Shown: in pieces, positions 16,972-28,250 of the stretch | Position numbering within the stretch: position 1 is the stretch's first letter | Layout: each line of letters opens with the position of its first letter | Notes under the pieces: generated by a model | What the model was told of the DNA's origin: nothing | What the model saw: the letters and a program-made list of their open reading frames with translations, nothing else | Database searches by the model: none | Assembly (NCBI GenBank): GCA_022842905.1 | Contig: JALHOS010000031.1 | Span: 1-34,238 of the forward strand | Origin: Myxococcaceae bacterium | Lineage (GTDB): Bacteria; Myxococcota; Myxococcia; Myxococcales; Myxococcaceae | DNA: 34,238 nucleotides | Direction of reading: 5' to 3' | Translations under genes and position numbers: made by a program

Positions 16972-17930
16972 GACGAGGCCTCCGCGCGCCGCCGCACCTG
17001 CGGGTGGCTGTCGGCGGTGACCTTCGCTGGCGGGGCCGAGCGCAGCCGGTGCACCAGCTCGATGGAGCCCCGCGCGTCCTTGAGCCCGAAGCCACGGCCG
17101 GCGAGCGTCTCCTCGTAGACGCGGGTGTGCAGGTCGGTGAAGCCTTCGGAGAACTCGATCTCCGCGCCGTCCACGGTGATGGACCGGAACGTGGTCTTCT
17201 TCCCCGGCTCCGGGGCGAACGGCAGGTCCGTGGTGTCGATCGACAGGAACCAGCGCACGTCGGCCTTGGCGAGCGTCATCGTCCCGCCGGCGCGCCGCGG
17301 CTCGAGCAGCTCACAGCGCGCGTCTTGTACGTCGCCGAACAGCCACACCAAGAGGTCGAAGAAGTGAATGCCGATGTTGGTGGGAATGCCGCCGGACTTG
17401 GACTCGTCGCCCTTCCAGGACACGTCGTACCAGCGGCCGCGGCTCGTCACGTACGTCAGCTCTACCTGGTGCCGCTTGCCCTGCTCGGCCTGGAGCTTCT
17501 GCCGCAGCTCCACGAGCTTGGGGTGCAGCCGCAGCTGGAGCACCGTGTAGATCCGCTGGCCCGTCTCGCCTTCGAGCGCCTCGAGCGCGTCCAGGTTCCA
17601 CGGGCTGATGACCAGCGGCTTCTCGCAGATGACGTCGGCGCCGACGCGCAGCCCCAGCCGGCAGTGCGCGTCGTGCAGGTAGTTGGGGGAGCACACCGTC
17701 ACGTAGTCGACCCGCTCGGACGCGGGCCCCCGCTTGAGCTTCTCGAGGTGCCGGTCCAGCCGCTCGATCTCCGTGAAGAAGCGCACGTCGAAGCCGAACT
17801 GGTCGAGCACGCCGACGGAGTCCTTGGGATCCGCCGCGGCGATGAGCCGATTCTGCGTGTCGCGGATCGCCTTGAAGTGCCGCGGCGCGATGTACCCGCC
17901 AGCGCCGATCACTGCGAAGTTCTTGCTCAT
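16968..17930 (-). CDS. wbpB: UDP-GlcNAcA 3-dehydrogenase, WbpB type (Gfo/Idh/MocA)
   Basis: NAD-dependent oxidoreductase that oxidises C3 of UDP-N-acetylglucosaminuronate ahead of WbpE. Seen in 320 residues: MSKNFAVIGAGGYIAPRHFK, an almost exact WbpB start; CSPNYLHDAHCRLGL; DVICEKPLV, which carries the catalytic-site EKP; and TYVTSRGRWYDVSWKGDESK. FSEGFTDLHTRVYEETLAGR then GFGLKDA complete a family match over the whole length. The ATG at 17930 is preceded by a GGCGAG ribosome binding site about 6 bases away. It opens the second segment of the array after a 93-base gap. The preceding step, UDP-GlcNAc 6-dehydrogenase (WbpA), is not encoded in this window. Confidence 0.93.
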   Translation of the reverse strand: MSKNFAVIGAGGYIAPRHFKAIRDTQNRLIAAADPKDSVGVLDQFGFDVRFFTEIERLDRHLEKLKRGPASERVDYVTVCSPNYLHDAHCRLGLRVGADVICEKPLVISPWNLDALEALEGETGQRIYTVLQLRLHPKLVELRQKLQAEQGKRHQVELTYVTSRGRWYDVSWKGDESKSGGIPTNIGIHFFDLLVWLFGDVQDARCELLEPRRAGGTMTLAKADVRWFLSIDTTDLPFAPEPGKKTTFRSITVDGAEIEFSEGFTDLHTRVYEETLAGRGFGLKDARGSIELVHRLRSAPPAKVTADSHPQVRRRAEASS

Positions 17931-18023
17931 GTGCGCTCGCCTGGACTGCTGCGTGGGGCCAGGGCTTCGGTACCCGGCGGCCTCCTGAGGGTTCATCTGA
18001 AATCCGAAGAAGGCGCGACGCCT
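17931..18023 (-). promoter_or_regulatory. 93-base gap upstream of wbpB with a small hairpin at its far end
   Basis: Gap between the GT4 stop and the WbpB start. At its GT4 end, on the minus strand, a perfect hairpin AAGGCG-TCG-CGCCTT (18024-18010) overlaps the GT4 TAA stop. It has no U-run, so a classical terminator is unlikely; weak termination or 3' end protection is possible. The wbpB ribosome binding site lies at the other end. No clear -35/-10 was found. Confidence 0.3.
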
Positions 18024-19151
18024 TTAGGCAATGCGGTCGCGGTCCGCAACCGACGGGAGCAGCTCCCGCCAGAGGCCCAGGTAGTAGTTGGCCATGGACT
18101 CGACGGAGAACTTCTCTTTGACGAACTGCCTCGCGGCGGCGCTGCGGCGCTCCTGCTCGGCCTGGGGCAGCGTGAGGACTTGCACCACGCGCTCGGCCAA
18201 TTGCTCGGGGGTGAACTCGCGCGGGACGAAGGCGGCGATGCTCTGAGGGGCAATGCGCCGCGTCGTGCCCACGTCGGTGACGATGGGAATGCAGCCGCAG
18301 GCCATGGCCTCGAGGAGGGCCTTCGACGGGTAGTTGTTGGCCCGCTGCAACGAAAAGAAGATCCGCGCTTCGGCGAGCACCGCGACGGGGTTCGGCTCGT
18401 AGCCGGCCTGTACGTCGATCTGCGGGCGCAGCGCCGCGCAGCGCTCACCCAGCGTCGAGCCGTTGACCTCCCGGCCCATGAGCCTGAACTCTGCCGCCAG
18501 ACCTCGCGCCTTGAGCGCCGCGTCGACCGTGGGGATCGCGTCCACCAGCCGCGCCGCTTGCTTCTCGTGGCTGAACAGCCCGGTGAAGGCCAGGCGCAGC
18601 TTCTTCGGCTGAGGTTGGTAGTAGTCGACGTCGACGAAGCTGTTGGGCGTCAGTCGCAGCGCGCTCGCGCGGAAGGGGAACCAGCCCTTGAGCCGGCCCA
18701 GCACGTCTTCGTCGAGCACGTCGACCCGCCCGGACACCAGCGCGCTGGCGAGCACCGGGATCAGGCCGCGCAGGTTGTAGCGGTCCAAGGAGCTGTTGGG
18801 GATCGTGAAGACCGTGCGGTCCGGACGAATGAGCCCGAGCAGCGCCGGGGGGAGCAGCGTGTAGTGGAAGACGGCGCGCGGGTGTTTGAGTCGCAGCAGG
18901 TTGAGCTGCCGCCATTGGCCCTTGAGCGGGCGCGCGTCGGCGCTGTCGAAGGTGACGATTGCCTCCTCGTGCTGGGGGAGCGCCTTGAACTCCGGCGCCT
19001 GCGCCAACGCTTCCTTGAGCGGCCGCGGCACCACCAGGTGAATGCCCAGGTGCCCTTGCTCCCGCAGCCACAGCCACAGGCCCGCAAAGCGCTTCTCGGC
19101 CCCACCCAGCGCGTCCGTCGGCAGCACGATGAAGACGAGCGGCGCGGTCAT
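18024..19151 (-). CDS. Glycosyltransferase family 4
   Basis: Retaining GT-B transferase, probably adding one sugar of the repeat unit at the cytoplasmic face of the inner membrane. Seen in 375 residues: the N-terminal acceptor-domain loop LPTDALGGAEKRFAGLW (start, about 8-24) and LRLAFTGLFSHEKQAARLVD at the start of the C-terminal domain. Next come FRLMGREVNGS and AEARIFFSLQRANNYPSKAL followed by LEAMACGCIPIVTDVG. The last segment holds the E-x7-E region and the glycine turn that bind the nucleotide sugar. The ATG at 19151 overlaps the WbpG stop (ATGA). Donor and linkage are unknown; the amidinated uronate is a candidate because of the coupling to wbpG. Confidence 0.85.
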   Translation of the reverse strand: MTAPLVFIVLPTDALGGAEKRFAGLWLWLREQGHLGIHLVVPRPLKEALAQAPEFKALPQHEEAIVTFDSADARPLKGQWRQLNLLRLKHPRAVFHYTLLPPALLGLIRPDRTVFTIPNSSLDRYNLRGLIPVLASALVSGRVDVLDEDVLGRLKGWFPFRASALRLTPNSFVDVDYYQPQPKKLRLAFTGLFSHEKQAARLVDAIPTVDAALKARGLAAEFRLMGREVNGSTLGERCAALRPQIDVQAGYEPNPVAVLAEARIFFSLQRANNYPSKALLEAMACGCIPIVTDVGTTRRIAPQSIAAFVPREFTPEQLAERVVQVLTLPQAEQERRSAAARQFVKEKFSVESMANYYLGLWRELLPSVADRDRIA

Positions 19152-20299
19152 GCCCACGCGCCCTTGGAGGTGAAGACGGGCCGCACGGCCCGCGCCACGC
19201 CCTTGACCGCCCGCCACACTTCGAACAGCCGCTCGTCGCTCGGGTAGTCGTAGTGAGAGCGCGGCGGCTCTTTCATGAGCGTGTCGAACTGCTGCTCCGT
19301 CAGGCCGAACTTCTTGATGACGAACTCCCGGTCCAGGGCTTGGAGCTTGGGGTCATAGTGCGGCTGCTTCAGCTCTTCGAGCGCTCGTTCTTTGGTCGTC
19401 TGCCCCGAGCAGATGAGCCGCGACAAGTGCAGCCGCCGCTTGTCGATGCCGAACTTCGTCGGGAGGATCACACCTTGGTAGAAGCGCGTGATGATCGACT
19501 CGCCGTGCTTGCCGACGTACGGCTTCCAGCCGAACTCGCGTTGCAGCAGGGCGATCGCCTCGCTCTTGACGTACGGGTAGAGCGACAAGAACGGCCGCCA
19601 CAGCACCCGCCGCGTGCGCTGGAGCGCCCACAGCTCGAGCGTGGAGATGGTGGGGAAGCTCGTGAGCGGGGTGCTCGTGTACGCGTCGTGGATCGCCCGC
19701 AGGTTCACCTGGTCCGACTTCCGGTGGTTCCAGCCCGGCGGCAGGCTCGCCTCGGTGGCGTGGTTGTCGCCAGACAGCACGTGGTGCACCCCGAACTCGA
19801 GCGCGGTGCGCACGTTCCCGGCTTGGATCGCGTGGTCCGACGGCAGCTCGAGGTCGACGACGCCGGCCTTGAGGAAGGCCAGCTGCAGGTCTCGGAACTC
19901 CTCCCACCGAATGACGATGGTGTAGAGGTCCAGCCCGAGCTTGCGGACGATGTTCTCGATGTTGATGACCGCCAACTCGGTGTTCCAGCCGTTGTCGACG
20001 TGCACCGCCAGCGGCCGCAGGCCTTCCTGCACTGCCAGGTACGCGGCGTAGCTGCTGTCGGCGCCTCCGGAGAGTCCCACCACGCAGTCGTACCGCTTGC
20101 CCTTGCCGGCCTTGCGCACCTCGCCGAGCAGGGCCTCACGCCGCGCCGCGCGAATGGTGGGGTCGTTCAGCCCGTCGGCCACCAGGCGGTCCCACCCGCG
20201 GCAGTAGCTGCACAGGCCTCGGTCGTCCAAGTCGAGGTTCGGCGCCGTGCCGTCCATGACACACCGGGTGCATTCGCGCTGGCCGGGTTGGAACGCCAT
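19148..20299 (-). CDS. wbpG: N-acetyl sugar amidotransferase, WbpG type
   Basis: Adenylating PP-loop enzyme that, with HisH2/HisF2 ammonia, converts a sugar acetamido group to acetamidino. Seen in 383 residues: a four-cysteine N-terminal metal site, CTRC (10-13) and CSYC (30-33), and the ATP PP-loop VGLSGGADSSYAAYLA (74-89). Then come LRPLAVHVDNGWNTELAV, HVLSGDNHATEASLPPGW and LYPYVKSEAIALL, all typical of the WbpG/PseA group. The ATG at 20299 has an AGAGGA ribosome binding site 9 bases upstream. It is the first gene of the minus-strand array. PseA-like (pseudaminate) substrates are an alternative, but the wbpB/D/E genes favour the 2,3-diacetamido-uronate. Confidence 0.92.
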   Translation of the reverse strand: MAFQPGQRECTRCVMDGTAPNLDLDDRGLCSYCRGWDRLVADGLNDPTIRAARREALLGEVRKAGKGKRYDCVVGLSGGADSSYAAYLAVQEGLRPLAVHVDNGWNTELAVINIENIVRKLGLDLYTIVIRWEEFRDLQLAFLKAGVVDLELPSDHAIQAGNVRTALEFGVHHVLSGDNHATEASLPPGWNHRKSDQVNLRAIHDAYTSTPLTSFPTISTLELWALQRTRRVLWRPFLSLYPYVKSEAIALLQREFGWKPYVGKHGESIITRFYQGVILPTKFGIDKRRLHLSRLICSGQTTKERALEELKQPHYDPKLQALDREFVIKKFGLTEQQFDTLMKEPPRSHYDYPSDERLFEVWRAVKGVARAVRPVFTSKGAWA

Positions 20300-20422
20300 G
20301 GGCGGGAGTCCTCTAGAGGCTCGAGCGGGGGCTGACAAGGGTGGTCGAGGCCCGGGGCTGGCGCGCACCGGCCCGGGTCGAATAGGTGGGCGGGGAGGCG
20401 GTACCAACGCCCCGCGACGCGC
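20300..20422. promoter_or_regulatory. Divergent promoter region, wbpG array and candidate Wzy
   Basis: 123 bases between divergent starts. A perfect 10-base palindrome CCTCTAGAGG (20310-20319) overlaps the wbpG ribosome binding site. An imperfect dyad, TCGAGGCCCGGG (20345-20356) and CCCGGGTCGA (20372-20381), lies in the middle and could bind a regulator serving both directions. No recognisable -35/-10 pair was seen. Confidence 0.35.
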
Positions 20423-21769
20423 ATGGAAGACTTCATCTACCCGCTGATCCTGTTGATGTTCGCGACGGTGCTCCACGCGGTCATCCGCAACCGCCACGAG
20501 CGCGACGAAGTGCCGCTGCTCGACGTGTCCTTCATGGCCCACTGCTTCTCGGCCTTCGCGCAGATCTGGATGTACACGTACTGGTACGGCGGCGGCGACG
20601 CGCTGGCCTACCACCACTTCGGGCTGCCGATCGCCGAGGCGCTGCGGGCGGACTTCAGCCTCTTCTTCGGCGACACCGTGGACGTCTTCTTCCACCGCGA
20701 CTCGCGCCTGCCCTTCTTCATTCTCGGGGGAGGCTCCACCGGGACCATGTCCATGGTGGCGGTGTGGCTGATGTTCCTTTTCGGCAACAGCATCTACGCG
20801 GCCTCGCTCACCGTGGCTGTGGCGTCCTACCTGGCCAAGGTCCTCATCTACCGGGCGCTCCGGGCGCAGGTGCCTGCCGCGTTCCGTCGCGACGCGCTCT
20901 TCGCGGTTTGCCTGGTCCCGTCGGCTGTGTTCTGGACTGCGACGCTGCTGAAGGAGCCGGTGATGATGGCGTGCTTCGGCCCGCTCTTCTACGGCCTTCG
21001 CCTGCTCATGGACGGCCGGCGCTTCGGGCTGGCTGCGGTGATGTTGGCGATCGGTGGCGGAGGCGTCGCGCTGCTCAAGCCTTATGTGCTCTTCGCCTTT
21101 GCCATCGCTGGCGGGCTCTGGCTCATCTGGAACCGCGTGATCCGCGGGGGCGGCAGCATCATCGTCAAGCCGGCGTACCTGGTGCTTGGTGTGCTCGCCA
21201 TGGCGGGCGCAAGCACCGTGCTCGACCGCTTCATGCCCAAGAGCGCTGACGCCCAGACGCTGAGCCAGCAGCTCGCCTACCAGCGTCGCGCGTCGCTCTA
21301 CGACGAAGGCGGTTCCAACTTCAGCCTCGAAGGGCAGCGGCGCGAGCTGGGCGACACCGAAGGGACGTCGCTGGGGGCGCAGCTGGCGCTCGCGCCGGTC
21401 GCGCTGCTCACTGCGCTCTTTCGGCCCTTTCTCTTCGAAGCCCGAAACCCGATGCAACTGGCGAACGCGCTCGAGACGACGTGGCTGCTCGTCCTCCTGG
21501 TGCAGCTCGTGCGGCGCTACTCGGTCGCTGGGCTCGTCCGCACCGTCGTCGGCTCTCCGCCCCTCGTCTTCTGCGCGGTGTTCACGTTGATCCTCGCGCT
21601 CGGCACGGGCCTGTCGACGTCGAACATGGGCACGCTCTCGCGGTACCGCGCGCCCATGATGCCGTTCTTCGTCGCGCTGCTGTTGCTGCTGCGCTCGCTG
21701 AGCCGCGCGCCGGCGAACAGCCAGGTGTCTGAGCCGTTCGTGAGCGCCACCGCACCAGCGCGGAGCTGA
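20423..21769 (+). CDS. Multi-pass membrane protein, candidate Wzy-type polysaccharide polymerase
   Basis: 448 residues with about ten hydrophobic helices, no signal peptide and no domain I can name with certainty. Seen: YWYGGGDALAYHHFG (about 53-67) in a loop after the first helices, FWTATLLKEPVMM with a charged Lys-Glu pair at a helix end, LLKPYVLFAFAIAGG, and the late GTLSRYRAPMMPF, where Arg residues border the last helix. Wzy polymerases are recognised mainly by topology and locus, and one would be expected beside a Wzx flippase. It stands alone on the plus strand, divergent from wbpG and convergent with the GT2 at 21950. Another glycan membrane enzyme is possible. Confidence 0.5.
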   Translation: MEDFIYPLILLMFATVLHAVIRNRHERDEVPLLDVSFMAHCFSAFAQIWMYTYWYGGGDALAYHHFGLPIAEALRADFSLFFGDTVDVFFHRDSRLPFFILGGGSTGTMSMVAVWLMFLFGNSIYAASLTVAVASYLAKVLIYRALRAQVPAAFRRDALFAVCLVPSAVFWTATLLKEPVMMACFGPLFYGLRLLMDGRRFGLAAVMLAIGGGGVALLKPYVLFAFAIAGGLWLIWNRVIRGGGSIIVKPAYLVLGVLAMAGASTVLDRFMPKSADAQTLSQQLAYQRRASLYDEGGSNFSLEGQRRELGDTEGTSLGAQLALAPVALLTALFRPFLFEARNPMQLANALETTWLLVLLVQLVRRYSVAGLVRTVVGSPPLVFCAVFTLILALGTGLSTSNMGTLSRYRAPMMPFFVALLLLLRSLSRAPANSQVSEPFVSATAPARS

Positions 21770-21949
21770 ACGCGTCGGCGGTCTTCATCTTGCGACGCCC
21801 ACCGCACGCCAGCGAAGGCCACGCGCTCCGGCCAGCGCCCGACGCCGCGTGAACGCTTCAGCTCGTGCCCGAACGCCGTTCAAGGCATCGGCGCGCAGCG
21901 AGGATGAGCCTTGTCGTCTCACCCCGCCACGTCGCCCCGTTTCTGAAGC

Positions 21950-22876
21950 TCAGGGCACGGGGCCCTTGCCGCTCTTGCCCCTGACGCCGTCGAGCAGCCC
22001 CTGGGACAGCAACTTGAGCCGCGCCAGCTTGTTCGGCCGCACCGCCAGCGTCAGCCCGTACTCCGCCAAGATTCGTATCGCGATGCCGGCGTGCACGGGG
22101 AGACTCAGCTTCGTCCGCTGCGCCGAGAGCAGCAGATTGCGACCGATGTAGTACGCGTACCAGGCCGGCTTGTCCGAAACGCCCACCGGCACGGGGCCGA
22201 CCGCGGCTTGGCGAAACTCGTAGTCGTCGTCGAAGACGGCCTGCGTCAGCACGTACTGCCGAAAGCCGTGCTGGTGGAGCAGCCAGCCGTAGGCCAGGTC
22301 TTCCCACCCCATCCACAGCTCGGCGAAGGGCACCAGGCCCGCGCGCACCGGACCCAGCGCGTAGAGCGCGGCGTTGCTGCTGCTCCAGTACACGTCCCAG
22401 ACCGCTTCCGTGGGCATGGGACCGCGCTTCGAAATCGGCAGGGGCGAGCGGCAGGAATACTCGACCCGGTCGCCGAGCTTGGGGAAGCGGTGCAGCGGGT
22501 AGACGGCGCCGAGCGTCGAGGGCTCGCAGGCCTTGGCGAACTCCACCAACTGCCCAAGCAGCGCCGCGTCCCACCGGCCGTCGTGGTTGAGCGCAAACGC
22601 GAAGTCGAAGCCCTGCGCCGCCGCGAGCGACAGGCGCCGCGCCAAATTCCCCGCCGAGCCCAGGTTCGTCGGGTGGTCTTCGACGGTGACGAAGTCGTAG
22701 CCCCGCGCGCGTGTGTGCTCGGCGATGGCGCCGGAGCCCAACGAGTCGACGACGAAGCAGCGCTCGAAGGGCCGGCTCGGGTCGCTCGCCATGGCGTCGA
22801 GCAGCCCCGTGACGGCCGCGTCCGAGCGAAACGCCGACACGACGACACAGACGCGCGGGGAAGGCCCTGGGCTCAT
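21950..22876 (-). CDS. Glycosyltransferase family 2, rhamnosyltransferase-like
   Basis: Cytoplasmic inverting transferase of 308 residues. Seen: VCVVVSAFRSDAAV at the start, HPTNLGSAGNLARRL in the position of the NxGxxGGxN nucleotide-binding turn, and FALNHDGRWD as the metal-binding region. Further on is ELWMGWEDLAYGWLLHQHGF, the W-x-ED segment with the catalytic base. The ATG at 22876 is chosen because the family fold begins there. A TTG at 22918 would lengthen it by 14 residues and overlap the histidine kinase stop (TTGA), so the start is uncertain. It lies 38 bases after the kinase gene and could be cotranscribed with it. The sugar is unknown. Confidence 0.78.
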   Translation of the reverse strand: MSPGPSPRVCVVVSAFRSDAAVTGLLDAMASDPSRPFERCFVVDSLGSGAIAEHTRARGYDFVTVEDHPTNLGSAGNLARRLSLAAAQGFDFAFALNHDGRWDAALLGQLVEFAKACEPSTLGAVYPLHRFPKLGDRVEYSCRSPLPISKRGPMPTEAVWDVYWSSSNAALYALGPVRAGLVPFAELWMGWEDLAYGWLLHQHGFRQYVLTQAVFDDDYEFRQAAVGPVPVGVSDKPAWYAYYIGRNLLLSAQRTKLSLPVHAGIAIRILAEYGLTLAVRPNKLARLKLLSQGLLDGVRGKSGKGPVP

Positions 22877-22914
22877 ACCGAGGCTTCGGCTTCTGGCCTG
22901 CCCGAGCCTCCGCT

Positions 22915-24717
<1,803 letters not shown>

Positions 24718-24744
24718 TGCCGCGCGTCACCGCCGATCAACCCT

Positions 24745-26376
<1,632 letters not shown>

Positions 26377-26540
26377 GCGGCGCCGTTTATCTCGGCTTCT
26401 CAGAGTGCGCGACGGGGCTGCGGTCACTGTTCGCGGAATGAACAGTTGAGGGTGTCGCCGTAAATGACAGGGGCAGCCTCGGCCTGGGGCGGCGCGACGA
26501 GCGGGCCGAGAAATAGGCACCCGCAGCCCCCGAGGTCTTC
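26377..26540. promoter_or_regulatory. Divergent promoter region with a perfect 7-base dyad
   Basis: 164 bases between fumarase (minus) and the peptidoglycan-binding hydrolase (plus). ACTGTTC (26426-26432) and GAACAGT (26440-26446) form a perfect inverted repeat with a 7-base spacer, located about 50 bases from the fumarase ATG and 95 from the hydrolase ATG. It looks like an operator, not a terminator, because there is no T-run and it lies upstream of both genes. A GAGGT ribosome binding site (26532-26536) precedes the hydrolase start. Confidence 0.45.
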
Positions 26541-28250
26541 ATGCCTACCGCCCTCCGCCCCGCCGTGCGCACGTCTGCGCCTTCGCTCGATGCCGTCCTC
26601 AACTCGGGGGTGTCGCACACCGCGATGACCGCGGGTTCGCCGCAGGTTGGTGCGGGTCAAGGTGACAGCTTCGCGGGGTCGGTGGCGGCGCAGCTCAACG
26701 CGAGCACGACGCTGCGGCCCGGGGCGAACGGCGCGCAGGTCAAGCAGCTGCAGGAGATGTTGGTCCGGCTGGGCTTCACGGTCGGCACGGTGGACGGTCG
26801 GTACGGCAACGCGACGAAGCAGGCGGTCATCGCGTTCCAGGCGCAGAACGGGTTGACGCAGGACGGGTCGGTCGGCCCGCGCACGTGGGCGGCGCTGCAG
26901 GCCAAGCTCGAGGCGCCGCGGAGCGCGGTCCTGCCCCAGCTGGACCCGAGCGTGCTCGCGCGCGCGCAGCAGACCCCCGCAGCGGTTGACACGACGACGG
27001 CCACCGCCGCGAGCGCGACGACGCTGCGGCCCGGCGCGAGCGGCCCGGAGGTGCGGGAGCTGCAGGAGCTGTTGGGCCGGCTCGGCTTCAGCGTCGGCGC
27101 GGTGGACGGGCGCTACGGCAACGGCACCAAGCAGGCCGTCATGGCATTTCAGGCGCAGGCCGGGCTGACGCAAGACGGCTCCGTCGGGCCGCGGACCTGG
27201 GCGGCGCTGCGCGCGAAGCTCGACGAGCTGGGAACGACGAGGCCGGAGCCCGAAGTCCGGCCGGACGCGCGGCCCGAAGTCGTCCCTGAGCCTGACTTCC
27301 TCAACGAAGGGGCGGGCATTCCTTCGTCGTCCTCGCGTGGCGCCGCGACGGCGGAGGCGGAGCGCCGGGCGGCGGCGGTGCGCGCGCGCATCGAGCGGGG
27401 GCAGATCGAACGCAGCAGCACCCCCGCGAGCGCGCCTGGCTCCAGCATTCGCTTCGACGCGGACGCCGACGGCCTGTTCGTGGGCCAGGGCCCGACGGTG
27501 TACGGAAACAACGCGGCGCTCAGCAGCCTGCCGGCGATCGGCAGCGGCGAGCGCCTGGCCGTCGTCATCAACGGCATCAACACCGACGTGGCCAAGCACA
27601 CGCGGGAAATGGAAGCGGTCGCGGCCGCGACGGGCACCCGCGTCATCGGGCTGCACAACGGGAAGGAAGGCGGCAACGTCCTGACGTCGTGGGCCGGCGG
27701 CATCAAGCAGGTCATGCAGGACAAGGCGGCGCGCACGCCGGAGGAGTTCCTGCGCAACCCGGCCACCGCGGCGCTGACGCTGACCATGTTGTCGGAGTTC
27801 GGCGCGGGCCGGCCGATGAACCTGATGGGCCACAGCCACGGCTCGCTGATCATCGCCAACGCGCTCAAGACGGTGCGCGCCATCATCGACGGGCAGTTCG
27901 GGTCTGGGTACTCGTTCGCGCTGCGGCAGAAGCTCGCGCGGGCGCTCGAAGCGTCGAACGTGGAGACGTTCGGCGGCGCCGCGGACCACTACCCGGTGGG
28001 GCCGAACTACGTGCACTGGATCAACACGAAGGACAAGATCAGCAAGCCGGTCGGGCTGGACAGCGCTCCTCGCGGCACGCTGGCCGAGCGCGCCGGCGGT
28101 GCGAAGGCGACGGTGGTGTTCTTCACCGAAGGGCGGCTGCTGAGCATGCACCCCTCTGGGCACAGCCTGCCGCACCACTACATGCAGCGGTACGTGCCCC
28201 TCGAGCAGATCAAGGAACGCGCGGCGGGCTCGTCGGTCATCACGCTCTGA
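26541..28250 (+). CDS. Protein with two peptidoglycan-binding domains and an α/β-hydrolase-like core
   Basis: 569 residues, function not established. Seen: a Ser/Ala/Thr-rich start without a signal peptide, then two near-identical PG_binding_1-type repeats (about 57-122 and 161-226). Each has LRPGAxGxxVxxLQExLxRLGF, VDGRYGNxTKQAV and LTQDGSVGPRTWAAL. A Pro/charged linker follows (about 230-300). The C-terminal part (about 305-569) contains VVINGINTDV (341-350) and the nucleophile elbow MNLMGHSHGSLII with Ser432 in GHSHG. Histidines in PSGHSLPHHYMQRY near the end could complete a Ser-His-Asp triad. The ATG has a good GAGGT site. It may be a cell-wall-targeted lipase, esterase or effector; the export route is unclear. 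Confidence 0.75.
   Translation: MPTALRPAVRTSAPSLDAVLNSGVSHTAMTAGSPQVGAGQGDSFAGSVAAQLNASTTLRPGANGAQVKQLQEMLVRLGFTVGTVDGRYGNATKQAVIAFQAQNGLTQDGSVGPRTWAALQAKLEAPRSAVLPQLDPSVLARAQQTPAAVDTTTATAASATTLRPGASGPEVRELQELLGRLGFSVGAVDGRYGNGTKQAVMAFQAQAGLTQDGSVGPRTWAALRAKLDELGTTRPEPEVRPDARPEVVPEPDFLNEGAGIPSSSSRGAATAEAERRAAAVRARIERGQIERSSTPASAPGSSIRFDADADGLFVGQGPTVYGNNAALSSLPAIGSGERLAVVINGINTDVAKHTREMEAVAAATGTRVIGLHNGKEGGNVLTSWAGGIKQVMQDKAARTPEEFLRNPATAALTLTMLSEFGAGRPMNLMGHSHGSLIIANALKTVRAIIDGQFGSGYSFALRQKLARALEASNVETFGGAADHYPVGPNYVHWINTKDKISKPVGLDSAPRGTLAERAGGAKATVVFFTEGRLLSMHPSGHSLPHHYMQRYVPLEQIKERAAGSSVITL

Noticed and set aside
20300-21457. Upstream extension of the WbpG frame to 769 residues
   Set aside because: The added part is Arg/Gln-rich shadow of the membrane-protein gene on the other strand. 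WbpG homology starts at 20299, with a good ribosome binding site.
21770-21949. Possible bidirectional terminator between convergent genes
   Set aside because: Only scattered 7-base complements were found, out of order and without a T-run; no single convincing hairpin.
26427-26445. LexA/SOS box reading of the fumarase-side dyad
   Set aside because: CTGT and ACAG are 11 bases apart, not the 8 of the E. coli box, and neither neighbour is a DNA-damage gene.
26377-26520. N-terminal extension of the fumarase frame
   Set aside because: The FumA-type N-terminus begins at [10 protein letters not shown] (26376), and the extension contains the operator-like dyad.
26701-27220. Tandem DNA repeat as a mobile or satellite element
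   Set aside because: The repeat corresponds exactly to two peptidoglycan-binding domains in frame, so it is a domain duplication inside one gene.
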